Counted from the stretch's first letter, positions 1-7,785 are shown. The stretch: DNA of 11,718 nucleotides from Bacilli bacterium (GCA_016296775.1 JAEDIE010000032.1:1-11718), one strand, 5' to 3'. Translations and numbers: made by a program. Notes: a model not told the origin generated them from the letters alone.

Positions 1-111
1 CTTTTCATATGAAGCATAATCTTTTGAGCTAATATCAGCACTTACATTAGAACAACTTGATAAAAATAATGGTAAAAAAGTTAATAAAATACTAAGTTTT
101 ATCTTTTTCAT
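1..111 (-). CDS. Lipoprotein, N-terminal part only (cut by window edge)
   Basis: Reading the minus strand from ATG at 111-109 gives 37 codons without a stop up to the window edge. The product begins MKKIKLSILL and carries a classic type II signal peptide: a lysine-rich start, a hydrophobic stretch at about residues 6-17, and the lipobox LSSC with the lipid-modified cysteine at residue 20. The next residues (SNVSADISSKDY) look like the polar tether of a mature lipoprotein. The start lies 2 nt after the truA stop. A good ribosome binding site (GAGG, about 11 nt before the ATG) lies inside the end of truA, so it is probably the last visible gene of the dCMP deaminase-ecf-truA operon. The mature domain is outside the window, so its function cannot be named. 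A substrate-binding or surface lipoprotein are both possible. Confidence 0.85.
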   Translation of the reverse strand, partial: MKKIKLSILLTFLPLFLSSCSNVSADISSKDYASYEK

Positions 112-113
112 AC

Positions 114-863
114 TTATTTATACCTCACTTTCTTTAAATATAAGCCACATGGATTAGCTGTATAATTAATTATAATTCTTTTTTCATTATTTAAATAATA
201 TAAAATATCCTCTTCATTAATCTTTTGTTTCCCACATTCAATTAATGTAGCAACAATCTTTCTAATTTCATATCTCATAAACCCATCACCTATAAAAGTA
301 ATAAGTAAATGACCATCTAATTTATTTTTAAACTTTATATCAAATATAGTTCTAATAAAATTATTCTCATCACTTTCTTTACTAGTAAAATTTTGAAAAT
401 TATGAGTTCCTATAAATAATTTTGAACATTCTTTCATTTTATTAATGTCTACAATTTTATTATCAAAAAGTTCATAATTTCTTCTTAATGGATTGTAATT
501 TTTATAATTAATTACATATTCATATTCTTTATTTATACAATTGAATCTACTAGAGAAATTTAAATTCACTTTACTTAGTTTTTTAATATAAATATCCTTA
601 CATAAAAGTTTGTTAATTGAATTTAATGTTTTATTTATATCAATAATTCTTTTACTTAGTGTAAAATCAGCAACTTGATTAATAGCATGAACTCCTTTAT
701 CTGTTCTTCCACTACTATAAATAGTAACTGTTTCATTAAAAATTTTAGATAAAACTTTTTCTATCTCTTCTTGGATTGTTCTTTTATTAACTTGTTTAGC
801 ATAACCAAAAAAGTTAGATCCATCATAAGAAAATACTATTTTATAACGATACTTTTTTACCAT
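114..863 (-). CDS. truA: tRNA pseudouridine synthase A (TruA)
   Basis: This cytoplasmic enzyme converts uridines 38-40 in the anticodon stem-loop of many tRNAs to pseudouridine. The 249-residue product has the usual family length. It opens with the typical YDGSNFFGYAKQ segment (residues 13-24), and the active-site motif SSGRTDKGVHA at 50-60 places the catalytic aspartate at D55. A second conserved region, GTHNFQNFT, sits near residue 152. The C-terminal GFMRYEIRKIVATLIECG segment (about 193-210) is also diagnostic. The ATG overlaps the end of ecfT by 7 nt (857-863), and a GGAG site lies about 10 nt upstream inside ecfT, so translation is probably coupled. The order ecfA1-ecfA2-ecfT-truA is the conserved Firmicutes arrangement. 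The usual rplM-rpsI pair does not follow here; a lipoprotein gene takes its place. Confidence 0.97.
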   Translation of the reverse strand: MVKKYRYKIVFSYDGSNFFGYAKQVNKRTIQEEIEKVLSKIFNETVTIYSSGRTDKGVHAINQVADFTLSKRIIDINKTLNSINKLLCKDIYIKKLSKVNLNFSSRFNCINKEYEYVINYKNYNPLRRNYELFDNKIVDINKMKECSKLFIGTHNFQNFTSKESDENNFIRTIFDIKFKNKLDGHLLITFIGDGFMRYEIRKIVATLIECGKQKINEEDILYYLNNEKRIIINYTANPCGLYLKKVRYK

Positions 864-1762
864 GAGTTAGTTACTCCAAAAACAACTTCCATAATTGATT
901 TATCATAAGCTTGAGAATAAACACAAACAAAGATAAAGAAACCTAATATTAAAAGTAAAATAATAATAGAAATTAAGTCTACAAAATGAAATTTTAATAC
1001 TTTATATTTGCTTCTTTTCTTATAAGGGTCATAACCTCTAGCATACATTGCTAAACTCATATCGTTAGATTTAGAAAAACAAGATATTAAAAGAGGGACA
1101 ATTAAAGTAGTAATTGATCTAATTTTACTAGAAACAAATCCTTTATCAAATTCAACTCCTCTACTTTTTTGAGCTTTCATAATTCTTGTAGATTCTTCCA
1201 TAATAGTAGGAATAATTCTTATAGTTAAAGAAAGAATCATTGAAAATATTTGAGTTGGAATATGAAGAAGTTTTAATGGAGAAAAATACCAATCAAAAGA
1301 TTGAGTTAAATCCATTGGTGCTGTTGTAGAAGTTAAGATTAAAGTTAAACTAATCATGCATAAAATTCTTAAAATAATTTGAGCACATTGAAGAATTCCA
1401 TCAAAATATAAGGTATATCCATTATCAAATTGATAAAGAATATGATAATAATTCTTATTAGGAATAAATACCATAATAATAGTTAAAAATATTGCCATGA
1501 ACCATAAAGCACTCAATGATTTTAACCAAGATTTAAAATTAACTTTAGAACAAATCATTAAAATAACAATTAAAACAAATAATAATCCTAAAATTAAAAA
1601 CTGGTTACAAAAATAGTTATATCCATCATCATGATCTAACCCATATGGTAAAAAACATGCAACCATTAAACAAATCAATCCAAAAATCTTTAATCTAGCA
1701 TCCATTTTATGAACAAAAGTATTTTTGTTCTTATATTTTCCAAACAAGCTATCTATTGTCAT
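857..1762 (-). CDS. ecfT: ECF transporter transmembrane (T) component EcfT
   Basis: EcfT is the scaffold of the energy-coupling factor transporter. It couples ATP hydrolysis by EcfA1/EcfA2 to movement of exchangeable substrate-binding S proteins that import vitamins and trace nutrients. The 301-residue product has several hydrophobic segments (roughly residues 25-38, 55-72, 84-101, 126-146, 172-186 and 262-282). It also has the two coupling-helix motifs that contact the ATPases: an Ser-Arg-Gly at 200-202 (in KAQKSRGVEF) and an Ala-Arg-Gly at 241-243 (in LAMYARGYDPYKKR). The N-terminal FVHKMDARLKI stretch is also typical. It overlaps ecfA2 by 4 nt (ATGA) and truA by 7 nt. An AAGGA site lies about 10 nt before the ATG. 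At 301 residues it is somewhat longer than the roughly 265 I recall as usual, with the extra length in extracellular loops near residues 38-53 and 100-122. Confidence 0.95.
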   Translation of the reverse strand: MTIDSLFGKYKNKNTFVHKMDARLKIFGLICLMVACFLPYGLDHDDGYNYFCNQFLILGLLFVLIVILMICSKVNFKSWLKSLSALWFMAIFLTIIMVFIPNKNYYHILYQFDNGYTLYFDGILQCAQIILRILCMISLTLILTSTTAPMDLTQSFDWYFSPLKLLHIPTQIFSMILSLTIRIIPTIMEESTRIMKAQKSRGVEFDKGFVSSKIRSITTLIVPLLISCFSKSNDMSLAMYARGYDPYKKRSKYKVLKFHFVDLISIIILLLILGFFIFVCVYSQAYDKSIMEVVFGVTNSW

Positions 1763-2646
1763 TTTATATTGTCCTTTACTTGTTTAGCTAAACTCGATAT
1801 TGATAAATTTTTATCAATATCTATGTTAAATCCCCCTTCTTTTAATAAAGTAGCTAACTTTATTAAAGAAGGTACTTCAAGCGAATATTCACTTAAATCA
1901 TTCTTATTAAATAATTCTAATGGTGTGGTTTCTTCAACTAATTTCGAATCATTAAAAACAATTACTCTTGAAGCATAATTTAATACTAAATCCATGTCGT
2001 GAGTAACAACAATAATTGTTTTTCCTTCTTCATTAAGTTTTTTAACAATTTCCATTATCTCTTTTTTACCATTAGCATCAAGACCAGCTGTAGGTTCATC
2101 AAGTACTAATATCTCTGGATCTGAAGCTAAAATACCAGCAATTCCGACTCTTCTTTTTTCTCCTCCAGAAATTTCAAAAGGAGATTTTTCATAAAAACTT
2201 TCATTTAATCCAACCATTGAAAGAGCTTTTTTACTAATTTCTAAAGCTTCTTCTTTCTTCATTTTAAAGTTAGTTGGACCAAACATTACATCTTTTAAAA
2301 TAGTTTCACTAAAAACTTGATATTCAGGAAATTGAAAAACTAAACCAACCTTCTTTTTAAGTCCAGTCATTCTTTTATTTATTTTTTTAATTTCTTTAGA
2401 TTCTTTTTTTAGTAGTTCTTTCTTTAATTTTTTATCTGAAGTAATAATGTAATCATCTACTTTAATATAACCTTTATCAGGAAATAGAAGACCATTTAAC
2501 ATTTGAATAAGAGTAGATTTTCCACTACCGGTTTTTCCAACAATACATAAAAAATCACCTTTAGATATATTAAAAGAAACATTATCTAAAGCTAATTTTT
2601 CTTTTTTACCATATGAAAAAGAGACATTATTTATTTCAATTTGCAT
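1759..2646 (-). CDS. ecfA2: ECF transporter ATPase EcfA2
   Basis: This is one of the two ATP-binding subunits of the ECF transporter, acting at the inner face of the membrane as a heterodimer with EcfA1. All ABC motifs are present in the 295 residues: Walker A GKTGSGKST (37-45), Q-loop in VFQFPEYQVF (Q105), signature ISGGEKRRV (159-167), Walker B ILVLDEPTAGLD (179-190, catalytic E184) and the switch histidine H216. The FQFPE segment and the Gly after the signature are typical of EcfA2 rather than EcfA1. A lysine-rich stretch at about residues 68-99, between the Walker A domain and the Q-loop, looks longer than usual. The gene overlaps ecfA1 by 16 nt, and an AGGGGG site about 7 nt before the ATG fixes the start. 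The stop is TGA, the only one in the window, inside the ATGA overlap with ecfT. Confidence 0.95.
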   Translation of the reverse strand: MQIEINNVSFSYGKKEKLALDNVSFNISKGDFLCIVGKTGSGKSTLIQMLNGLLFPDKGYIKVDDYIITSDKKLKKELLKKESKEIKKINKRMTGLKKKVGLVFQFPEYQVFSETILKDVMFGPTNFKMKKEEALEISKKALSMVGLNESFYEKSPFEISGGEKRRVGIAGILASDPEILVLDEPTAGLDANGKKEIMEIVKKLNEEGKTIIVVTHDMDLVLNYASRVIVFNDSKLVEETTPLELFNKNDLSEYSLEVPSLIKLATLLKEGGFNIDIDKNLSISSLAKQVKDNIK

Positions 2647-3461
2647 AAATAACCCCCTAAATCCTTAATCTTTTTAATATTTGATGGTATTTCAATTCCA
2701 TTATTTTTAAGTTCTTCTTTTATTTTTAAAATAAAAGGAAAATCTAATCCAATTTGTTGAAGTTCTTTAATATCAACAAACACTTTTTCTGGAATATCAT
2801 CTTTATATATTTTCTTATCATTTAAAACAATAACTCTATCGCTTAAATAAGCTTCTTCTAAATCGTGAGTTATCGAAATTATAGTTAAATCCTTGTCGTT
2901 TTCTTTCATTTTAAAGATTAAGTCTTTAATTTCTTTAACACACTCAGGATCTAACATACTTGTTGCTTCATCCAATATAATAACTTTTAAGCCTAAAGCT
3001 AATATTCCAGCAATTGCTACACGTTGTTTTTGTCCGCCACTTAATTCACCTGGTTCTTTATTTAAATATTCTTTCATTCCTACTAAAGTAGCAAATTTAT
3101 GCACTATTTCATGCATTTTTTTAGTTTCGACATTTCTATTTTCGAGTCCAAAAGCAATATCTTCTTCAACAGTTGAGCCAATAAATTGATTATCTGGATT
3201 TTGTAAAACAATCCCAATTATTTCTCTACAACTATCGCAATTCTTTTCGTTAATTAATGTGTTATTGATATAAACTTCACCTTTTGTAGGCTCGTTTAAA
3301 TAAGCCATAATTTTAGCTAAAGTAGATTTTCCACTACCATTATGGCCAATTAAACTAACATATTCTCCTTTATAAATCTTTAAAGAAATATCACTTAATA
3401 TTTCTGTGCCTTCATCGTATCTAAAAGAGACATTTTTTAATTCAATAACGCAATCTTTCAT
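2631..3461 (-). CDS. ecfA1: ECF transporter ATPase EcfA1
   Basis: This is the second ATP-binding subunit of the ECF transporter. The 276 residues contain Walker A GHNGSGKST (39-47), Q-loop VLQNPDNQF (Q87), signature LSGGQKQRV (140-148), Walker B VIILDEATSMLD (160-171, catalytic E165) and H-loop H199. The DEATSMLDP form of Walker B plus D-loop, and the QNPDNQ Q-loop, distinguish EcfA1 from EcfA2. The C-terminal segment (about 215-276) is the usual small domain that helps dimerization. The ATG lies 7 nt after the dCMP deaminase stop with no clear Shine-Dalgarno sequence (only an AAAG). An in-frame TAA sits just upstream, so no longer start exists, and initiation probably depends on coupling to the upstream gene. 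No S component is encoded nearby, as in group II ECF systems where many S proteins share one energizing module. Confidence 0.95.
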   Translation of the reverse strand: MKDCVIELKNVSFRYDEGTEILSDISLKIYKGEYVSLIGHNGSGKSTLAKIMAYLNEPTKGEVYINNTLINEKNCDSCREIIGIVLQNPDNQFIGSTVEEDIAFGLENRNVETKKMHEIVHKFATLVGMKEYLNKEPGELSGGQKQRVAIAGILALGLKVIILDEATSMLDPECVKEIKDLIFKMKENDKDLTIISITHDLEEAYLSDRVIVLNDKKIYKDDIPEKVFVDIKELQQIGLDFPFILKIKEELKNNGIEIPSNIKKIKDLGGYLCKLK

Positions 3462-3468
3462 ATAATTT

Positions 3469-3939
3469 TTACTTTAAAATTAGTTCTTTGATTCTTCCTG
3501 TGTAAGGAGTTAAAGTAACTCCAGCTAAAGTTAACATCTTTTTACTTGCTCTAGTTTCAACACTATCAGCGTATTTATCACTTAAATAAATAACCTCTTT
3601 AATTCCAGTTTGAATAATAGCTTTAGCACATTCATTACATGGAAAAAGAGTTACGTAAACCTTACATCCCTTAAGTTGACTTCCATCTCTTGTATTTAAA
3701 ATAGCATTGAATTCAGCATGGCATACATAAAGATATTTACTATCTAAATCAGTTCCATTTCTATTCCAACTTAAATTACAATCATCTATGCCTCGAGGCA
3801 TACCATTATATCCAATAGAAACAACTTTATTAGAGTTATCAACGATACATGCTCCAACTTGTGTAGAAGGATCTGCACTTCTTCTAGCACTTAATAAAGC
3901 AATTGACATAAAATATTCATCCCAAGTAATACGTTCCAT
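3469..3939 (-). CDS. dCMP deaminase (ComEB-like)
   Basis: This zinc-dependent cytosolic enzyme converts dCMP to dUMP, the precursor for thymidylate synthesis. The 156-residue product has the zinc-site motifs of the cytidine/deoxycytidylate deaminase family: CHAEFNAI with H74 as zinc ligand and E76 as proton shuttle, and PCNEC with C101 and C104 as ligands. The N-terminal ITWDEYFMSIALLSARRS and the downstream DPSTQVGACIV segment are characteristic of dCMP deaminases. The B. subtilis member is called comEB. I chose the ATG at 3939-3937 because a GAGG ribosome binding site lies about 8 nt upstream and the product then begins MERITWDEYF, as family members do. An in-frame ATG at 3984 would add 15 residues but has no ribosome binding site. 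The gene heads the ecf-truA operon, with ecfA1 starting 7 nt after its stop. Confidence 0.93.
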   Translation of the reverse strand: MERITWDEYFMSIALLSARRSADPSTQVGACIVDNSNKVVSIGYNGMPRGIDDCNLSWNRNGTDLDSKYLYVCHAEFNAILNTRDGSQLKGCKVYVTLFPCNECAKAIIQTGIKEVIYLSDKYADSVETRASKKMLTLAGVTLTPYTGRIKELILK

Positions 3940-3962
3940 AATTTTACCTCGTAATATTTTAC

Positions 3963-3991
3963 AATATAAAAGACTTTTATTCATTAAATAA
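3963..3991 (-). promoter_or_regulatory. Weak candidate promoter for the dCMP deaminase-ecf-truA operon
   Basis: On the minus strand a TATATT (3968-3963) lies 17 nt after TTATTT (3991-3986). It sits between the upstream LemA-gene terminator and the dCMP deaminase ribosome binding site. The -10 box is fair and the -35 box poor. The terminator implies that a promoter must lie somewhere in this 55-nt gap, which is the main support. In such AT-rich DNA the exact boxes are uncertain. Confidence 0.3.
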
Positions 3992-3994
3992 TAT

Positions 3995-4025
3995 AAAAAA
4001 TCTAAGCTTAATCGCTTAGATTTTT
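3995..4025 (-). terminator. Rho-independent terminator after the LemA gene
   Basis: A perfect inverted repeat pairs 4001-4007 (tctaagc) with 4014-4020 (gcttaga) around a 6-nt loop. It is flanked by an A-run at 3995-4000 and a T-run at 4021-4025 that extend the stem to 12 bp. On the minus strand the hairpin is followed by TTTTTT, 20 nt after the LemA stop codon. The repeat is symmetric and could also work in the other direction, but no plus-strand gene needs it. It separates the NAPRT-LemA operon from the dCMP deaminase-ecf operon. Confidence 0.88.
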
Positions 4026-4045
4026 CACCCTTTTATTAGTCTTAA

Positions 4046-4723
4046 TTAAAAGAAAGTATCTCTACTAGCATCTTTAATTTCTTTACTAGCAGCAAATGGA
4101 ATTCTTGTGGTATAGCCTTCTTTTTCAGCAATCATATCGTAATATGGTTGTTCATAAATTAAAGCGTTCCATCTAAATACTGTATCATTATATTGTTCTC
4201 TAGCAGCAGTAATTTCTCTTTGTAAATAAGAGTTCTTTTGCATACAATCAGCAATTTCTTGATGAGCGGCAAGATCTGGATAGTTTTCTAAAGCAACATT
4301 GATTTTAGCAGCAACATTATCCATAGTTTGAGCAACTTCATTTCTTGTTTGATCATTTGATGGTTGGCTTCCACCTCTATACATAGCAATCTTTGTTAAA
4401 GTATCTTTATCAAGATCGATTGCTTTATCTAATAATTTAGCAGCATTTTTAAGTTCAACAACTCTTTGTTCCATATAGTTATCAATTTGAGAAGCATCTC
4501 TTTGTAACTTTTGTTGTAATTGTTGAAGTTCCTTTTTAGCTTTACTTTCTTTTTTAGTGTAAACAAAATAAGAAATACCAAATAACCAAACAAAAGCCCA
4601 CATAACATTTTTAATAATGTGTGATTGTTTGCTTGCTTTAACGTGTAATTGTTTTTGAATTACGTTTACTTCCCTACCAGCTTCGTTAATAGGATCATTT
4701 AATTCATCTAATTCATTTGCCAT
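4046..4723 (-). CDS. LemA-family membrane protein
   Basis: The 225-residue protein has one membrane segment at about residues 38-56 (IKNVMWAFVWLFGISYFVYT), preceded by a 37-residue charged N-terminus. A long, mostly helical, coiled-coil-like region follows (about 58-190). The C-terminal half carries LemA-family hallmarks: ENYPDL at 146-151, AREQYNDTVFRWN at 174-186, and an ending in SRDTFF. LemA proteins are widespread membrane-anchored helical proteins without an established biochemical role. Many family members have the membrane helix near the extreme N-terminus, so the charged leader here is somewhat long. It starts 20 nt after the upstream 621-residue membrane protein, with a near-perfect AAGGAGG site 7 nt before the ATG. 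It is the last gene of the NAPRT operon and is followed by a terminator. The neighbouring membrane protein is the likeliest partner. Confidence 0.9.
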   Translation of the reverse strand: MANELDELNDPINEAGREVNVIQKQLHVKASKQSHIIKNVMWAFVWLFGISYFVYTKKESKAKKELQQLQQKLQRDASQIDNYMEQRVVELKNAAKLLDKAIDLDKDTLTKIAMYRGGSQPSNDQTRNEVAQTMDNVAAKINVALENYPDLAAHQEIADCMQKNSYLQREITAAREQYNDTVFRWNALIYEQPYYDMIAEKEGYTTRIPFAASKEIKDASRDTFF

Positions 4724-4743
4724 AACTTTTCCTCCTTAGCAAA

Positions 4744-6609
4744 TTATTTGTTCAATATATCTTTTAATAGTGAGTCTGAATCACCATTAAATGAACTATT
4801 TCTTAAAACAAAGGCCAATAAACCTCTTTGGAATATTATATCATTTGTTGAACTATATACATTAAAGAAATTTTGAAGTCTTTGATTTGTATTTAATTTA
4901 TTCTTAAATTCAATGCCTCTAGATTGATGATTTGTGACTTCCATTACTGTATCTTTATAAATTGGAATATATTCAGTCCAATAAACTGGAACATCATGAT
5001 AATATCCATCTCCTCCATATACACTTACATAATCAACTCTTTCAATACCAGTATATGTATAGCCTCTAACGTTAACTTTGTCACTACTATTATCCTTTTC
5101 AATTAAGGAAGTTTTTAAAATTACATTAGTAATTGAATCTTTATGTTTAAACTTATTTATATTAAAACTATTAGCGAGTTGTTCTGTTTCATAATTTGTG
5201 AAGTTTCTTTCATATATTTCCTTATATATAAATTCATGTGGCTTATGTTGTTGATATAAAGGAATTGATAAAAGTGGAGCTAAATCAAAATATAAACTTT
5301 CAAAATATTTACAACTATATTCAATAAATGATTTTTTACTTAAATCATAATCATAACTAATATAATTAGAAGGTTCGCTATAATAATCTTGTCCTTGGTC
5401 ATGTTCAGTTCTAATAATGTTAATCATTTTACACTTATAAAATTCAAAATCATCACCATAAGGAAGTGCAGTTGTAATTAAATTAACAATATTCTTTTGA
5501 GCTAATGGCGTAAATAACAATCTAAATTCAACTTCGTTATCTCTATCAAGAGCATTAAATAAGACATCAAACTTATTATTACCCATAGATTGGAAGTTAG
5601 TTGAAGGATTATCATCCATCAAAGCTTCACTTTCTTTTTTCTTTATTTTTTTATCACCTTTTTTAATATATTTCTCTAACTTTTTTTCATCCATTGTAGA
5701 AACTTTACCATTTGGTTTTCTACTAAAAGTTAAATTAGGTGCTGCTTCATTACCATAAATTAATCTAGTATTGTAATAATATTCTGGATAAGGTTTAACA
5801 ACACTTGCGTGTAATGTTTCAGTTTTAGTATATGATCTTCCTTCGCTATCATATTCTGTATAGGTAATAGTTAAAGATCCATAATAAGTTTTACTACCCA
5901 TATAAGTATTAAAAGTTCTTTGAATGATAAAAGGATTTCCAACAATACTTCCACTTAATAAAAAGTATGTTGAACTATCTGGATTATCATTTTCTTCAAA
6001 TCCAAATTTAGTGTTCATATAGTCAAACTTTTTAACATCAAAATATTGGTCAAGTTGAATTAATGGACAAGTTTCACATACAATTTTAGCTGTCATATTA
6101 TAATCAAATAAATTGTTTAATGAAGCCATTTGAGCATAACAAATATCTAAATATTGTTGGCATAATTTTTCCATTTTTATGCGTAGTTCATCATTATTTT
6201 TAAGAACTTTATTTATTTTTTTAACAATTAAAACAATTGTTGTAATACTTGCTCCAATTAAAAGAGCACTAATAATTATAAATAACCAAGGATAAAGATT
6301 ATCAACTCCTAACTTATTAAAATATTCGATAGATAAATAAATTAAAATTAATGAAATAACTAAAGAAATAATAGTTATAACTATTAAAAACCCTTTTACT
6401 CCACGAAACTTATTAATTAGTTTTTTAATATTCTCTAATTTATTACATGCTTCTTTATACTTTTTAACTGATGCTCTATTTTCATCAATATTAATTTTAG
6501 ATTCTTTAGTTAACGAATCATAAAATTTAGTGGCATTTTCCCTAAATAAAGCTTTATATTTCGCATTATAATCGTGCAAGGGTTCCAATATACTATCATC
6601 TTTAGGCAT
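4744..6609 (-). CDS. Two-helix membrane protein of unknown function (tentatively DUF3137-like)
   Basis: I do not recognise this 621-residue protein with certainty. It starts with a charged helical region (1-70), followed by two membrane helices at about 72-94 and 107-130 that form a hairpin. A large soluble part (131-621) follows, facing the cytoplasm if the lysine-rich flanks follow the positive-inside rule. A CETC motif sits at 178-181. A beta-rich, aromatic-rich stretch (about 215-290, with SLTITYTEYDSEGRSY) is followed by a lysine-rich linker at 308-328. The segment at about 345-400 (KFDVLFNALDRDNEVEFRLL, then FTP) resembles, from memory, the F-V-D-x-E-L-L-T-P pattern of DUF3137 proteins, which I recall often sitting beside LemA genes. 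This assignment is tentative. The ATG is 11 nt after the NAPRT stop, and its AAGGAG site overlaps that stop codon, so it is cotranscribed with NAPRT and LemA. Confidence 0.8.
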   Translation of the reverse strand: MPKDDSILEPLHDYNAKYKALFRENATKFYDSLTKESKINIDENRASVKKYKEACNKLENIKKLINKFRGVKGFLIVITIISLVISLILIYLSIEYFNKLGVDNLYPWLFIIISALLIGASITTIVLIVKKINKVLKNNDELRIKMEKLCQQYLDICYAQMASLNNLFDYNMTAKIVCETCPLIQLDQYFDVKKFDYMNTKFGFEENDNPDSSTYFLLSGSIVGNPFIIQRTFNTYMGSKTYYGSLTITYTEYDSEGRSYTKTETLHASVVKPYPEYYYNTRLIYGNEAAPNLTFSRKPNGKVSTMDEKKLEKYIKKGDKKIKKKESEALMDDNPSTNFQSMGNNKFDVLFNALDRDNEVEFRLLFTPLAQKNIVNLITTALPYGDDFEFYKCKMINIIRTEHDQGQDYYSEPSNYISYDYDLSKKSFIEYSCKYFESLYFDLAPLLSIPLYQQHKPHEFIYKEIYERNFTNYETEQLANSFNINKFKHKDSITNVILKTSLIEKDNSSDKVNVRGYTYTGIERVDYVSVYGGDGYYHDVPVYWTEYIPIYKDTVMEVTNHQSRGIEFKNKLNTNQRLQNFFNVYSSTNDIIFQRGLLAFVLRNSSFNGDSDSLLKDILNK

Positions 6610-6620
6610 AATTAAACTCC

Positions 6621-7724
6621 TTAATATATAGGATATTTTACAACTTTTAATCTAGATGATAAATAATTTTCTCTTCCTTCTTTTGCTTGTTTCTTTCCAT
6701 CTAACATTACTAAATCTCCAGTAAATCCGATGGTTGTATTATTAACTAAACTTGTACCAACTCCATATGTTGAAACAGGTACTTTTTCTTTAGTCCATTC
6801 ATCAATTTTTTCTTTACTAAACGAAGAAGAAACAACAATATCTACATAAGAAAATCCATTATCATCAAGAGCTTTTCTTAAAGCGTATATCAATTCTTTA
6901 CATACTCCATGAGGATCAAATCCACTAGTATCTTTATCATCAAAATAATGGTCAATTAAAGCTTTAGAAGTATCAACTCTTACAGCTTTTAAATCTGTTT
7001 TTAATGCTCTTGCTACTTTTAATGAATCAGTAATTACATCATTATGATAATCAACTAAAGCTGAAACTTTTTGATCTTTAAATGTTTTATGATAAATCTT
7101 ACAAGCTTTTACAATATCTCCATCACAAATTTGAATTAATGCATGAGGCATAGTTCCAATCCCTTTACCTCCCCACCATAATCCTTGTGCATCAGTTGAT
7201 ACCTTATTAATTCCTGCTATATATGTAGCATATCCATCTCCAACTTGAGTTAAATAATCATCTTGTCTATCAGCCATTGAAAATACAGGAGTTCCTCTAG
7301 CTGCCTTTAAAACTTCATAAACATTTGTTGCAACACTACTTCTTCTAGCTAATATTCCATCAATCATGCTTTCAAGATATCCAAAATCTTCATATTTTCC
7401 AGTTATTTTTAATACTGGTTCACAAGCACTAATCATATCTCCATCATTTAATGCTTCAATTTTTAATGATTCTACATTAGTTCCAAAAGTATGAATTAAG
7501 GCAATTGCTTCATCGATTCCACAAAGCATAACATCATCTTTTCTTTGAAAAAATTGCATTGTAACAATATGGTTTGGCTCATTTTCTAAAACAACTTTTC
7601 TAGTTTTTAAAAAATAATTTGCAGCATAAAATCCTGTTCCTAATCTAGGATCAAACTTAAATGTTTTATTTGTTAATCTTGATATAATTCCTTTTTCCTT
7701 TAATTTAATTTCTAATTCGTCCAT
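6621..7724 (-). CDS. Nicotinate phosphoribosyltransferase (short type)
   Basis: This enzyme joins nicotinate and PRPP, with ATP hydrolysis, to give nicotinate mononucleotide, the salvage entry into NAD. The 367-residue product is of the short bacterial/archaeal type (the B. subtilis enzyme is near 490). Recognisable regions are the N-terminal FKFDPRLGTGFYAANYFLKT (23-42), which leads into the substrate-binding domain, and ARRSSVATNVYEVLKAA (126-142). The GGKGIGTMPHALIQ block (185-198) is a family hallmark, followed by the barrel strand AVRVDTSKA (247-255) and the phosphate-binding STYGVGTSLV (318-327). The ATG is preceded by an AGGTG site about 12 nt away. It is the first gene of a three-gene operon with the 621-residue membrane protein and LemA, which have no known link to NAD. 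No NAD-type riboswitch is evident in the short leader. Confidence 0.94.
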   Translation of the reverse strand: MDELEIKLKEKGIISRLTNKTFKFDPRLGTGFYAANYFLKTRKVVLENEPNHIVTMQFFQRKDDVMLCGIDEAIALIHTFGTNVESLKIEALNDGDMISACEPVLKITGKYEDFGYLESMIDGILARRSSVATNVYEVLKAARGTPVFSMADRQDDYLTQVGDGYATYIAGINKVSTDAQGLWWGGKGIGTMPHALIQICDGDIVKACKIYHKTFKDQKVSALVDYHNDVITDSLKVARALKTDLKAVRVDTSKALIDHYFDDKDTSGFDPHGVCKELIYALRKALDDNGFSYVDIVVSSSFSKEKIDEWTKEKVPVSTYGVGTSLVNNTTIGFTGDLVMLDGKKQAKEGRENYLSSRLKVVKYPIY

Positions 7725-7756
7725 ATCTTTATTTTCACCTATCTAATAACTTTAAT

Positions 7757-7785
7757 ATTTTAACAAATTACATTTTTTTTAAAAT
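7757..7785 (-). promoter_or_regulatory. Candidate extended -10 promoter for the NAPRT operon
   Basis: The minus strand has TGTTAAAAT at 7765-7757, which fits an extended -10 (TG-n-TAAAAT). The -35 region about 17 nt upstream (near 7780-7785) is poor but follows a run of eight A residues. This gives a leader of about 25 nt before the NAPRT ATG. The site lies between the terminator of the large lipoprotein gene and NAPRT, where a promoter is expected. Confidence 0.45.

Noticed and set aside
1709..1978. Plus-strand open frame across the ecfT-ecfA2 junction
   Set aside because: It is antisense to two clearly identified genes, has no ribosome binding site, and the product has no recognisable domain.
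4046..6609. ECF S component among the membrane proteins
   Set aside because: LemA has one membrane helix and the 621-residue protein has two, whereas S components are small proteins with about six.
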